Assembly (NCBI GenBank): GCA_025331435.1
Contig: JAIWNI010000012.1
Coordinates: 1 to 64,000 of the forward strand
Direction: 5' to 3'
Length of the DNA stretch: 64,000 nucleotides
From: Choanephora cucurbitarum
Taxonomy: Eukaryota; Mucoromycota; Mucoromycetes; Mucorales; Choanephoraceae
Translations under genes and position numbers: made by a program
Shown: positions 48,022 through 59,746 of the stretch, piece by piece
How positions within the stretch are numbered: the stretch's first letter is position 1
Layout of the letters: each line of letters opens with the position of its first letter
The notes under the pieces: generated by a model
Seen by the model: only the letters and a program-made list of their open reading frames with translations
What the model was told of the DNA's origin: nothing
The model's database searches: none

Positions 48022-49718
48022 TTATGGCATAGTATTATTCCAGGATGGTTTGACTGGATGAATAGTAAAAGGATTATGGCTACTTGGGATCCCTGTAGGT
48101 GATGCTACGATTGTGTTGTTTTGTGTTAGTATAAAAGGATTGTTTACTGCTAATTGCTGTCGTGGTGCCTGCTGAGGAGTGAATGTCATAGTCTGTGATG
48201 TGTTTGAGAAAGGTAAAGGGGATGAGTTGCTGAGAGAAGGCATAGTACTTGCTCTAAATGGATTGGCATTATTGTCATTATTCTGATTATAGATAGTGAG
48301 TGGTTGTGGCTCTGTTCTAAAAGGATTGTAATTAGCTATAGATTGTTGTTGCTGCCGTAGTTGTATTTGTTGCTGTTGCTGTTGTATTTGTTGCTGTTGT
48401 ATTTGTTGCTGTTGAATGACTGGATTATAAAATATATTAACAGTTTCTTTCTCGAGGCTAGCAAAGAAGTCAATTAATTCTTTAGGTTGTGAATGTTGCA
48501 CAGCAGAAGGTTGAAACAGATTATTGGTCTGTGGTGGTGAAGCTGCTATTGTTTTTCCATTTAGCTTATTTGTCACACCTTGCACCTTTTGACTTTACCT
48601 GATTTAGTAGTTTGTTCAGCAGAATGATTTTCTTCAAGATATTCTTGTAATGCTGCAGCTAATGATAAGGGTGCCTTTTTTTTATGAAGATTTTTCTTGT
48701 CAAAAAGACAAACTAAACCACTAAAATAAACCACTTACATGACTCACGGTGGGAATCGAGATGTGTAACTCATGTTGCATTCTTCTTGCTTTTTCTAAAA
48801 GTGAGATTGTGTCTTGTGTTTGCTTGGCAAACCGTTTATAAATCTCAAGACTCGTACGTGCACTAGGCTTATCCATTGTGAAATAATGCTCGAGAATATT
48901 TACAATTGATTCGTTCATGACTTGAAATAGAACAAGCAAATCCTCTATTAGCAATCGAAAAGCGTATAAGCTGATATTATTGTCTACATCATCCAAAATA
49001 AACTGAACACATCAAATGAATTTTCCCGTAAACGAGCGATTTAGAGGCAAACAACTTACATTGCATTTCAAGAGAGCACTGATTTGTTTCTGTAGTATGA
49101 CTGTCTCCTTCAATAGTCCATCTTGAACTGAAAGTCGCCTCAGTTTACTCTCTTTGTTGCCAACAGTACTTTTGACATAATCATATCGTAATTGTCGATA
49201 GGCATTCACTTTTTGTTCCAAATAGGCTGTATATAGATAGATATTCTGAATATGAACAACACCTGAATTGCCCCAATCGTTAGCTTTCTTCTCGTGCTTA
49301 TTTCTCTTTAAATTTACCTGAAGATTTCTCTCTTAGTTTGCTTGTGTCTAAAGCAGAAGGTTGAGTCTCTACATAACTAATGATCTTCTCGCCATCGCCC
49401 AACCTCATCAGAGTATGAATCGTGATAAGTGACTTAAAAATGATCTTTTGAATTAAAGAGTTGAGTAAGAGAATAAAGAGGCGGTTCTGTCTTTCTTACT
49501 ATCCATGAATTTTCTCGAAGTCTGTCTTTAATTAGGTCAACAATAGTCGCTGCATTGCCTGGGCTTTCGTAAGTTAACCGAGTTAAAGCTAATTGACAGT
49601 AAAGTTTAATGGTCTCTTTTTCTTGAAAAAATCTTATTATTTTTCTTTTACTTGACAAGTGCTTCTCTTTGGGTGGATTATAATCGAGTCGAGTAGCCTT
49701 TCTTACTGCAGTTTCCAT
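48022..49718 (-). CDS. AP180/CALM-type clathrin adaptor (ANTH domain)
   Basis: Endocytic adaptor binding phosphoinositides and clathrin machinery, like yeast Yap1801/1802. Six exons: 49718-49500, 49444-49318, 49226-49060, 49002-48739, 48674-48599 and 48545-48022, giving 458 residues. The ANTH domain covers about residues 1-260: AVRKATRLDYNPPKEKHLSS, ENSWIIIFKSLITIHTLMRL, YLEQKVNAYRQLRYDYVK, ISLYAFRLLIEDLLVLFQVM and LEHYFTMDKPSARTSLEIYK. The C-terminal tail is Gln-rich, with a QQQIQ repeat, and carries four NPF motifs (YNPF, ANPF, NNPF, HNPF), which recruit EH-domain proteins. Intron 5 (48598-48546) was placed by phase, because every read-through frame hits a stop. Confidence 0.93.
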
Positions 49719-51204
49719 GAGTTTCTTTATTGTTATCGAAAATAGAAGGAAAAAAAGAAGAAGAAAAAAAGGGTCTGTATCTTTCTTTAGTTTACTCTTT
49801 TTTTTATGTGTGTGTGTGTTTAGATTGAGCTGTATTAAGTAAACTGGCAGAATGTGCATTTTCCTATTTGGTCATTTACCAAAACCCTTAGTTCAGAAAT
49901 CAAGGTGCGCATACTAAGTGCAATTTGACAACAAGGTAATTAGCACAGCATGGTGTCAACTGCCTTTAGAAAACAAAGCGATTTCTTTAATTAGAAACAA
50001 CCGTTCAGCCTCTTTCAATTGAATTTGGACGATGCTATTTCTCTTTCTAGACAAATTAAAGATTCAGAATTACCAGTCGTCTCCCTTTTAGAGCACCGTA
50101 CTTGTTGGTTCAAATTTTTTTCAGACTCCTTTTTTTTCCGAACATCATTTGGCCACTTTGTCCTTTTGCTTATTACTGAACTACAGAGCTAGATTAGTAT
50201 GTTTAAGAAGAACGCTAGTCATAATTTCAGTAGCTTCTATGGTTCCTAAAATAAAGAAACTTATGTAAATAAACTTGCAGTGTATTCTGTTGCAGAAGAA
50301 AAAGGCTTTTATTTTCAACCAATTCCAATCAGAGGTTTATATCAATCTACCCACCTTGACGATGACCATTTCTTTATACGTAACAAATTAATTCAGCTGA
50401 CAATTTCCAATAGAGAGATGAAGAGAGGAAAATATATTGTTTGTTTCTATATGTCGAGAGTCAAAAAGTGAAAGAGACAGGACTTCAAAAGAGACAATCG
50501 TTGACATCTGAAGAGCAGTTGACTTTGGTCATTGCATTAAAATTGTTTCATTCTCAGCTCGGCGCGATCTGACCTTGAAATTATTCCCATGTTATAATAT
50601 CAACCTGGTCTATTTTCCCTCTTTTCTTTTTCTTTGTCTGCTTTAGCAAAGGCTGTGCTGAAAGAAGGACGGCAACCTTCCGATGTACTGGCTGATGCAC
50701 GAGTGCTCTATCCCAATCTGTCCCCTACTAACCCTTTCTCTTTTGTAGATCTGAGGTGCTTATTTATATGGTGAAGGTGTCGCCATCTTTTTACTCAGAG
50801 GGACTTTAGATTGTTGTAGGTGACAATAGCTTCAATCGGGTCTCTTTGGCTCTTGTCTATGTAGGTGAGATAGAAAGAGTCATAATACTGGTTTTGCCGA
50901 CTACCCTCTTTTACTTCTTTTTCTTTTTTTCTTGTTTCTTGAGAAGGGTTGCTTCTTGTCTTGGCATTTGAAAGTAAAAAAGAGTGCCGACTTCGGTTGA
51001 TCTATTCTTAATAAACGTACTACTTCAGCTACACGCCATCAAAAGACAGAACCAACTCTCTCCTCCTCTTTCCCTTAAACTACACAGCTTGCTGAACTAT
51101 TATAAAAAACTTAATGAAAATGAAAATAAACCTGGAGAATTCTTTCTTGCTTTTTGGCAATAAGAAAACTGTCTCATGTAGCCATGAAGAACAGCGCGTA
51201 TTTA

Positions 51205-51210
51205 ACGCGT
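51205..51210. promoter_or_regulatory. MCB-like ACGCGT element upstream of condensin gene
   Basis: AACGCGTC lies about 185 bp upstream of the CAP-G ATG. ACGCGT is the core site of the MBF G1/S transcription factor in yeasts. A second partial site (GCGCG) is at about 51348-51352. Cell-cycle regulation is plausible but inferred only. Confidence 0.4.
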
Positions 51211-51272
51211 CTTTTTGTTTCTACTACGTCTAAATGATAATGCATAGTCTATTAGTCTTCACACGATGAATG

Positions 51273-51280
51273 TCACGTGA
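51273..51280. promoter_or_regulatory. Palindromic E-box TCACGTGA
   Basis: A perfect 8-bp palindrome with a CACGTG core about 115 bp upstream of the CAP-G start. It is a bHLH-factor site in fungi generally. No direct evidence of use. Confidence 0.35.
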
Positions 51281-51391
51281 CTGCAAATTATTTTTTCTAC
51301 TACACATTTGAATGATTGTCAAACTGAGTTTTGTCTCGCGTTTCTAAGCGCGTTGTCGTGACACCTCTCCTCTTTCCTATTCACTATCAAC

Positions 51392-54300
51392 ATGGTCAGA
51401 AGAAAGAACACGGTCGATCCCAATGTGATCGAGAAGTCAACAATGGAAAAAGCAACAGCCTTGGCCAACTTACAGTCACTTATGTCGGACATCTTCGATG
51501 ATGCTCAAAAGCAAGACGCTAATCTACGAGCCGATGCCATCAAACTACGTGATCTTCAGGTAGCCTGTTGTTTAAACGCACCTCGCAAGATAGGGGAGCC
51601 TGAGGATATTGACTTCGAAGGAGAAGATCGGTTCCTGAAGATGGTGCACAAGATGGTCAATTTGGTCATCAAAACAAAAAAAAGAGAACCTACAGCAGAC
51701 CGAGTACAACGATTTATTGCAGGCTTTTTACAATATATACAGTCAAAAGGTAATCCGGATCGTATATGAACCTCAAAAGAAGCTATATTCATTTCTTTTT
51801 AGATGAAGAAGCCAAACAAAAAGCAAGAGAAAAAGAAACAATTACAACAACCGCAACTGAAGATGTCGAAATGGAAGAAGCCACTCAGCCTGATATACCT
51901 CAACCTGAACCCACAAAACCAACACAGTCTCAAAATGTAGAAGAAGAGGAAGAGGAAGGAGAATATGAGACAGTGACATCTCGATTTGTTGAAAGTCTTC
52001 TGCGGCACCTGTTTAAAGGTTTTTTGGATAGCAAAGCCATTATTCGTACTCGATGTTGTCAAATTATTGCACTCAGTATTAGCTCTATGGGTGAATTAGA
52101 GTAAGATTTATGCGGAGGAAATCAAGTACTTTCTTATATTCATTCATTGTTTTTTTAGTGAGGACCTGTATCAAGACTTGAAATCACATTTATTTGAAAG
52201 TCATTTGGATAAAGATGCTAATGTGAGAGCACAAGCAGTAACAGCCTTATGCCGATTACAGAGTGACAATGAAGTCAATCCTTCAGACGGTCAAACGATT
52301 CTTGATAAATTGATGTGGAGTGTGCGTCATGATCCAAGCGCGTAAAGTACATCATCTGAACATTATTTTGTGGAGATTAATGTTTCTTTTTGTATTAATA
52401 GTGAAGTGCGACGTTTGATTTTGTTCAATATTGATGTAACGCAGGAAACAATCCCCTATCTTGTTAAGAGTATTAGAGATCCTGATGATACCAACAGACG
52501 TGTAGTTTATCTAAAGCCGCTATCTGATCTTTCCAACTTTACGATCCTCAGCTTTGAAGAAAGACTTCAGATCCTTCAATGGGGTCTAAACGATCGAGCT
52601 GAATTGGTGCGTAAAGCAGCCCTCAAGATGTTTTCAGAGAGATGGATTGCTCATGCCAGCAACAACTTGATTGAATTTCTAGAAAGATTAGAAGCTACAC
52701 GGCCTGCAGTCTCTCCTCTTGTTGAAAAGCTATTAAAAGTGTTCTTCAAGGATCGAATGGATATTGTGAATGAAATCAACTTTGACGGTAAAAGGCATCC
52801 TTTCTTAGATATGAAATGAGACTAAGCAAAGCTGTATTAGATGAATTCTGGAACAATTTATCAGGGGAAAGTGCGCTATTGGCAAAAGCAGTGATTGAAT
52901 TTTTACAAAGTCAAGATGGTCTAGATGAACGACTGGATGATATCTTGCCCGAAGTAACACGCCATGTATTTAACCTAGAAAACTATTACAATCTCTACCG
53001 TGCTCATGTTAATACAGAGGATGCCGGCATGACCAATTATGAATTTGTCTTGACACAACTTTTGGATATTTCGTTGTGCTTAGACTATGCAGACGAAGTA
53101 GGCAGAAGAAAGATGTTTGAGTTCCTTCGACATGTACTTAAGTCAGAAGAACTGTTGGATGATCATCTTGAAAGAGTCATCAAAATCTTCCGTATGATTT
53201 CTATCGATGAGCGTGATTTTACAAGGTAATAGAATTTGCTGACTTGAGAAAAATGTAGATTAATATGATCTATTAGATCCATTATTGAAATCATTTCTGA
53301 TATTCAAGAAGAGGCAGAAGGAGAAGAAGAACAGTTCGAAGATGGACCAACAAAACGAACTCGGCTGACTGAAACAACCATGGCCATCAGAGCCAGTTCA
53401 TCTTCCCCGTCACTCAAAGATAGCGATGAAGAAACAGAAGAAAAGGATAATACACAGGAACCAGAGAAACCACAGCCTCATGTGCAAGACAATCTAGTAG
53501 TTCAATTCCGATGTTTAAGTATCTGTAAGCGTATGTTGGAGAACAGTTACGAGGTAAAGAACGATTTGAAAAAACAGAAGAGCAATCAAATGACACATTG
53601 TTACGTGGTAGCCCTTAACAGACAACTCAAGTTTATATGGTCTGCTGAACGACTTGATTGTACCAGCTGTACAGAATGCAGATACCTTGCTTCGCCAAGA
53701 GGGTCTTCATTGCCTTGGCTTATGTTGTACATTAGACAAGAGACTTGCTCAACACAACATTACTCTATTTATTACCTGTATCAAGCATGGACATGAAGAT
53801 CTCGTTAAGAAAGCTGTTCGAGTAAGTTAAATAATCAAAGCAAGTGATATGCTTATTGAACATCGTTCCGTCTTATAGACATTAGGCGATGTACTATTAA
53901 TGTATGGTGTTGACACTATGGTTGAATATCTAAGTAGTGTAAGTACTCTTTTTGGCGTTTTTCTTCATACAATCTCATCTGATTTCGTCTTTTCCTTTCT
54001 TTCTTCTTCGAAAAGCCAAATGATGTCCGCGAAGTCTTTGAATTTGGCTTGGATCATGACAATACTGAAATTCAATCGTTGACTACACAAGCCCTATGCA
54101 AACTAATGTTATTCAATCGATTTGATGATAATGAGGTAAACCAAAGACGAAAAAGAATGCCGAGAACATCTCACTGATTTAATACGTGTTCCTTAGCTAC
54201 TTCGTTTGATGGTCTTGTTATACTTTTTCCCACAAACAGAAATAGATGAAGCAAACAATACCATTCATCAATGCCTTGCCTACTTTTTCCCAGCCTATTG

Positions 54301-55209
54301 TTATTCTTCAGCTGCACACCAAAAAGCTATCTCAAATATTACGATACCCGCTTTAGAAGAACTCTGTCATGTCTATTCTGATTTAGCAGTAGATGAAACT
54401 ATGACAAATCCTAAGAATATTTCTGATATGTTAGCTGATTGGAACGATCCCGAAAAACTTGCCAAGTAAGATCATCTAAGCAAAATCTTTCGTATAGCAA
54501 CATCTCATTTCTCTCTCTATTTGAACAGTGCAAGATCTAAGCAACCTAATTTTATTGAATCAGATCAAGACAGTGTCTTCCAGGTACCAGGTGCATTAGC
54601 TGTACAGGCACTCAAAGTGATTTTGAATGAATCTGAGGATCTGAGAAGAAAGACATTATGTCACTTTCTACTTCGATTAAGATTGGATAAAATATCTTAT
54701 CAGCAGATGAAGGAAATACGTGATCTGATTCGAAAGATTGATAAAGTAAGTATGAATGAATAGTTAATATGGCTTTTGTCAACCATATCTTTTAGAAACG
54801 GCCTATTAAAGTAATGCCCACACGAAGAGCATTCGAAAAGATGGCGAATCGATTTGATTCTATTTTGACTCAAGAAGGTCAGCAAGATATACAAACAACC
54901 TTAGAAGATGAGGATGAAGAGGAAGAACCAAGAGAGGAAGCGCCACGTACGAGTCTTCGTAACCGAAAACGTGGAAGAGACGAAGATGAAATATCTGAGG
55001 AAGAATCTGAAGAAGAAGAGGATTACGAAAAGAAAGACAGAAATGATGATGAGAATGATGAAGAAGAAGGAGACGAGGATGAAGAAGATGAAGAGGACGA
55101 AGATGAAGATGAAGAGGACGAAGATGAAGATGAGGGAGAAGAAGAGGACGAAGACCAGGAGGACGATGAGGACCAAGAGTCTGAAGAAGAGGAAGAAAGT
55201 GACGAATAA
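51392..55209 (+). CDS. YCG1: Condensin complex HEAT subunit 3 (CAP-G/Ycg1)
   Basis: Non-SMC HEAT-repeat subunit of condensin, needed for mitotic chromosome compaction. Twelve exons: 51392-51749, 51803-52100, 52159-52341, 52402-52787, 52832-53225, 53277-53553, 53612-53821, 53879-53938, 54016-54135, 54197-54465, 54529-54745 and 54796-55209, giving 1061 residues. Matching segments are EDRFLKMVHKMVNLVIKTKK, RFVESLLRHLFKGFLDSKAI, ALKMFSERWIAHASNNLIEF, DNSSLYGLLNDLIVPAVQNA (the Cnd3 core), LHCLGLCCTLDKRLAQHNIT and FGLDHDNTEIQSLTTQALCK. Intron 4 is only 44 nt. Introns 4 and 6 were resolved by phase, intron 6 giving YE|PLTDNSSLYG. The C-terminus is a very long Asp/Glu tract of about 85 residues after RTSLRNRKRGRDEDE. 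Confidence 0.95.
54905..55205. repeat. Acidic-codon (GAN) low-complexity tract in condensin gene
   Basis: GAA/GAT/GAG/GAC-rich sequence encodes the acidic C-terminal tail of the condensin subunit. On the opposite strand it produces artificial Ser-rich and Phe/Ile-rich frames, which should be ignored. Confidence 0.9.
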
Positions 55210-55387
55210 AATGCTATATCTATTACTTTCTCATACCTCATTTGAGAGGGAAAGAGCCAAAAGAAAGAGAACAAGCGTATACGTGTTATGTTTGTTTATA
55301 TAGTAACGTCTTGACAGATTGGTTAGCATTCACAAGTTGTTAAATGAGACGGAAAAAGCAAAGTTTATTTTACAGAAATTATTAATA
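55210..55387. other. Convergent 3' region
   Basis: 178 bp between the condensin stop codon (+) and the secreted protein stop codon (-). AT-rich, no feature. Confidence 0.4.
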
Positions 55388-55894
55388 TTAGTCATAATTG
55401 CCAGGAACAATACGCTGACAGCCATAAGTTGAGAGACTTAATTTACAATCGGATTGGTTTTTACAACAGCGAATACAGAAAGTATTGCTGTCAGGCTCTA
55501 TTAAGTTGACAAAGTATCTGTAACCATTACAAGTGACACCATGAATGTCCTTATTATCGTATTGTCCACCACCATCTGAAGCCTTGAGACGGTATTTGGT
55601 GCGATCAATAGTACCAGTCACTTGGACATAGCTTGATGTAGCTACATGATGAGCAGATTGGATAAAACCTTCAGGAAAGACCTTACCGCCTAGGCTTGCC
55701 TGTGTACAGAATGGTTGACCATTGTCTTCAGTAGCACCGACATCATTTCCAGGGTGAGGAGGCAAGAAGGAGCAAAAGGCAGAGTTAGATTGAATCTCGA
55801 TGGCATAATGAGGTGCTCGTTTAGTCATAGTAGGCAAAGCATGACAGACGATGGAGAAAAGAGAAAATAAAACCAAGAGAATAGAGAAGTGCAT
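55388..55894 (-). CDS. Cysteine-rich secreted protein, fungal family
   Basis: Single exon. I choose the ATG at 55894 (168 residues) over the in-frame upstream ATG at 55960, because MHFSILLVLFSLFSIVCHA then forms a clean signal peptide. It is followed by a dibasic site (TKRA) that may be cut by a Kex2-like protease. The mature part contains FCSFLPPHPGNDVGATEDNG, YVQVTGTIDRTKYRLKASDG, GGQYDNKDIHGVTCNGYRYF and FCIRCCKNQSDCKLSLSTYG, ending CQRIVPGNYD. This GGQYD...FC(I/F)RCC...Cx(7)GC...PGNY layout is, from memory, shared by many secreted fungal proteins of unknown function. Eight or more cysteines suggest extracellular stability. Function unknown. Confidence 0.75.
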   Translation of the reverse strand: MHFSILLVLFSLFSIVCHALPTMTKRAPHYAIEIQSNSAFCSFLPPHPGNDVGATEDNGQPFCTQASLGGKVFPEGFIQSAHHVATSSYVQVTGTIDRTKYRLKASDGGGQYDNKDIHGVTCNGYRYFVNLIEPDSNTFCIRCCKNQSDCKLSLSTYGCQRIVPGNYD

Positions 55895-57900
55895 TGTATT
55901 GAGAAAAAGATGATGTTTTGAGAAATCAGTAAGAAAACAACTCGTATTTATAGCTGTCAAAATCGACTGTGCAACATAAGCTCAGCCCTTTTGGGAAGAT
56001 TTACTGCTTTTTGAAAAAGGGCTTTAAATGTTCTTAAGGCTATATTATAGCATGTGGTTTTAATCTAACAAACTCATTGTTTACAGCTTAATTTTTCTTT
56101 CAATGCCACCACTGATTACAGATTATCTTAATAAAACCAAAAAGCAAAGTTTACTTTTCATTGCTTCATGCTCAACAGAGAGAACATACAAACTTGTACG
56201 AAACTTTCTATATACCATACTAGAAAAAAATAGCCCTTGCATTCTGCTTGTAAAGGAGAAATAAACTTTTTTTATTGTCATTTGGCTGATTTTTTTTCTA
56301 GAGAAAAAACCCAAATTTAGACAATTGAACCTTATTTAGTCTATAGCCACTTTAACGAAAAAAGAAAACTCGCTCGTCTACTTTATTCAGTTACCAAAAG
56401 ACAAAAAAAAATTATCTGTATTTAGTTGGTTGATGCATTGCTGAATATTTTGGTGAAGACAGATTACTGGAGAAATAATCTTTCCACATATATTTTATAA
56501 AGAAACATGCTAAGCAAGTATGCCCTGCTGATATATATTGGGTAATTTCTGTGCCTTCCCTTTTTTTATCGTTTTTGGATTACTTTCTAAAAATACGCTT
56601 TTATGCTCAAGTACAAAAGCAAGACGATGTTTTCATTTGCTACCAAAAATAGCACTGGCTACACCTGTCACCTAGGAAAATAGAAAAATCAGCCTTGTTT
56701 TATTAAAGTGTATCAAATCTCAAGATAGAAGATAATCCATCTTTTTTAGAAATGCCCTGAGTAAGATTGATAAACAAAGAAGGTTTTAGTCGCAGAAATG
56801 GTAAAGAATTACATTACTATGGTTTTAGTATTCAGGAGGTTTCGCTTGTCAGATTATCTAAATGCTTTTTAATGAAGGTTATCTGTGTAGGCCTTGAACC
56901 TTTTATACACTACTTGATCATTGTTGCTTGAACTTACAATGATCATTTTTTGAAGAGAGTCGATATTCTTAATAGATGTACTTTCGTATCGAGCATACTC
57001 TAAGCCAATCACTATTAAATCGGGCAACCATTGTGTGTCAGTGCCGAATCGTTAATGAGATACTTCAACTTACCTCGTCCATCTCCGAGTTTTCTCTCTG
57101 TCCACAATTCAATAAACATCTTCTGTTGCAATCTTGTTTTCAGCAAACATTTTGGTAAAAATGTTTCTTATACAAACAGTAAGGTTTTTAAGCAAGGTGT
57201 TCTTGATTGTAGCATTATTATCAGCCACTGAGAATTTAGGAAGTTTGTCGTTAGAAATAGATGACTAAGCGATGCTACCAAGAGCTTTGAGAACCCATAA
57301 GTAGCGACCTGTAATCTCTCTATCAAACTTAATAGTAGTAGCAAGTATAGTCATAATTTAATTCTCCCTCGAGACGTTAATTTACAAGAGAAAATGAAGC
57401 CATATTATACATATATGTTGTATCGAGGAAAACTACTTTTGGTTCCAAAGCATCATAACCAACTTGATGTCCTTAGTTTCAAAGCTGTAAAGTCAATCTA
57501 AATACTGCTTTGCATTCTCAAACAGCCAATTGCTTGATGTTGCTTAAACATTTCCTGATGATGCTGTACAATTAAGAAGGGATAAAATCAACTTTGTGTC
57601 AGCTTCGAACTTCACGTACAGTGTGAACCGAAATAAGATGCAGACTTACAAACTCTGCGATTTGATTATGCAACTCATTGTTCTTTGTTGGTCTTTTCAT
57701 TACTCTTTTCTCAATAAACATACTAAAAAGAGCACTTCTACAGTTATTCCTTTCTCTATCTTTCCGAATAAAATTATGGCAGATTAGCCTGCGCTTTTGT
57801 CCATCAAAGTAACACTGCTCAGATCGCCAGAGATCTTGATTTTCCTGAGTCAACTGCACGATCAGCTTATAAAAGACTTCAGCAAACAAAGACCACTCTT
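55895..57900. other. Gene-poor region before the transposase relic
   Basis: About 2 kb. The left end is the promoter of the secreted protein gene. The rest is AT-rich, with short frames on both strands that have no domains. Positions 57800-57900 may already belong to the decayed Tc1-type element. Confidence 0.45.
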
Positions 57901-58541
57901 CCTAAAACTTCAAGTAGGTGGAAAAGACTTCTTTCTCGAACTGATTTGAACGCTATTGATACAAGCGTTCATCGTCGACCTACTCAATTAATTAGGGCTC
58001 AACATCGTCACTTTCTGAGTTCTGGCAAGAAGGTCTCTTTGTCCACTTTTCGAGAAGCTTTGAGTCGAATGAACTTCAAATCGCGCATCGCAGCAGAGAA
58101 GCCAGCTTAACCCTTTAGTGATACAACATGGATCAATATATCAAAAAGTGTATGTTCAATGTTTGGTTGATTATTAACCTTCCTTGGATTGAGAAAGAGT
58201 CTGGGAAGACCAGCATTGACTACGTATTACAGGAATATAATGGTCCATGCCATGTAGGAGCATACTCCAAGTGGTTCAATTTGAAGACTATGACGAACAG
58301 CTTTGATAGACGGCCATCACAAAGTTCAGACCTCAACCCGATTGGAAACACCTAGACTTATCTAAGAAACCGCCTAAATGAGCGTGAGATTGATATCAAT
58401 ACTCTCAGTGACTTAAAGAGGGTTTTGAAAGAAGAGTGGTACAGGCTCATGCCAGAGTATCTGAACAACCTCGTGGGCAGTATGAGCAAAACATACCAAT
58501 CAATTGCAAAAGCTAACGGAGGTCATAAGACACTATTGTAA
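57901..58541 (+). pseudogene. Tc1/mariner transposase relic
   Basis: The first part reads KTSSRWKRLLSRTDLNAIDT, then HRRPTQLIRAQHRHFLSSGK, VSLSTFREALSRMNFKSRIA and AEKPA followed by a stop. This is the Tc1-type helix-turn-helix region. Most of the central catalytic domain is missing. The second part (from about 58128) reads DYVLQEYNGPCHVGAYSKWF, then RRPSQSSDLNPIGNT, stop, and RNRLNEREIDINTLSDLKRV to KANGGHKTLL. It matches the Tc1 blocks QQDNAPCHTA and PAQSPDLNPIENLW with the catalytic Asp of DNAPCH replaced by Tyr. Stops, the deletion and the lost catalytic residue show it is inactive. Confidence 0.85.
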
Positions 58542-58622
58542 GGCAAAAGCCCCACTAATGCACATCATCTTTCATGGTGTAAGATAATCATTACATTTAA
58601 TCTTTAAAACCCACAGATTATT

Positions 58623-59746
58623 TTGGTTGACGCTGTAGGTGCCACCAGTCAAGCTATCCCCGATGTGCGTCGTCCTCCTCTCAATTCAGCCAACTACAAT
58701 ACCACAAGCAACTCTAGTCTCTCCAGTAGCTACGACGACGAACCTGACTATGAAGCCACACCAAACACCATTGATACCCATCCTGATGCCGACGATGTCT
58801 GTCTCTCTGATATACTTCCACTCATTTCGCCCCCAGTCTCATCCTCTAACGAATCAACAGGCACGTCCACCTCACAATTGTCATTATCATTAGGAGCACC
58901 ACATGGAGCTCCGTTTATCGCTTAGACACCTCTGAAAGGTTTATCAATTACAGCAATATGTTCTTGATTTTGTGAAAATCAACAACTTAACAGTGGAATC
59001 TGACTCTCATCTTATCCTTTCGTTGTCATCAATTCTTCTGCTGCAAAACAACAATCGACTTAACCATGCCATGATTCCCTTTTTTTTTGAAGACAAACTA
59101 TATAGCAAAATCCGTAAACACAACCTTGACGAATGACTCTCAAATTCCCTGAAAACGTCTTGCTTGAATCTATTATTATTGCACAGAACCTGTATGACTG
59201 ATCGAATCAATGCGTGTGCTTCACCATTTCTCCTGGCAAACACCATTGATGGTGCTATCGGCAAAAGGCTACTGGTCTCGGCATCGCAGCTCCTACAGCT
59301 CCTCTCTGTTGATTGAAATATTTGAAACAACATTCATCACAAGATATATCTTACCAGCACTGCAACACTTGCTTGACAATCAAGAAAGAAATATACGCTT
59401 TGAATTCTCACCCACTGACCTTGCCGACAATCATAAACGATTGTCTGGTCTTAATGGCATCATCACCATTTTTCAACACCAAATGGACGACGGCGCAAAT
59501 GTAGGATTTGATGAAGTGAAGCGACAATCAATGGCTGGTGATCATTATTTGGTAAATTGGGACCTCAGAATTAGGGATGATACTACAATGGTGGCGGAAA
59601 CGACGATGATAATTATGCAGGGCGATACCATGTTATTGGATCTACATACTATGGGAAATATTTGGTTTATTGCTAACTTTTGTATGTTGATGGGCTCAGT
59701 CGTTGGAAATTCAGTGGATTACATTACTCTTTTGATCCCGCTTTGA
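58623..59746 (+). pseudogene. Decayed repetitive-family gene, ExK-containing
   Basis: Three frames continue one another. The first (58623-58925) is Ser/Asp/Pro-rich (DEPDYEATPNTIDTHPDADD). The next (about 58949-59135) reads QYVLDFVKINNLTVESDSHL then LLQNNNRLNHAMIPFFFEDK. The last (59210-59746) reads FETTFITRYILPALQHLLDN, then IRFEFSPTDLADNHKRLSGL, NVGFDEVKRQSMAGDHYLVN. The last block resembles a large family in mucoralean genomes (from memory) with a GxGEVK-type motif, possibly PD-(D/E)XK-like. Stops between blocks and the degraded middle mark it as a pseudogene. It lies directly downstream of the Tc1 relic. Confidence 0.5.

Larger units (their letters stand above)
49719..51391. other. Divergent promoter region with orphan exon-like segments
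   Basis: 1.67 kb between the divergent AP180-like and condensin start codons. Two plus-strand segments look coding. About 50470-50568 reads KETGLQKRQSLTSEEQLTLV and onward. About 50647-50754, after a CTGCTTTAG acceptor, reads AKAVLKEGRQPSDVLADARV then LYPNLSPTNPFSFVDL. I could not connect them into one gene or name a family. The right end carries the MCB and E-box elements listed separately. Confidence 0.35.

Noticed and set aside
48022..48585. Separate Gln-rich gene with NPF motifs
   Set aside because: A 53-nt intron joins it in phase to the ANTH exons. It is the C-terminal tail of the AP180-like protein.
54901..55274. Ser-rich and Phe/Ile-rich minus-strand frames
   Set aside because: Complement of the acidic GAN-codon tail of the condensin gene.
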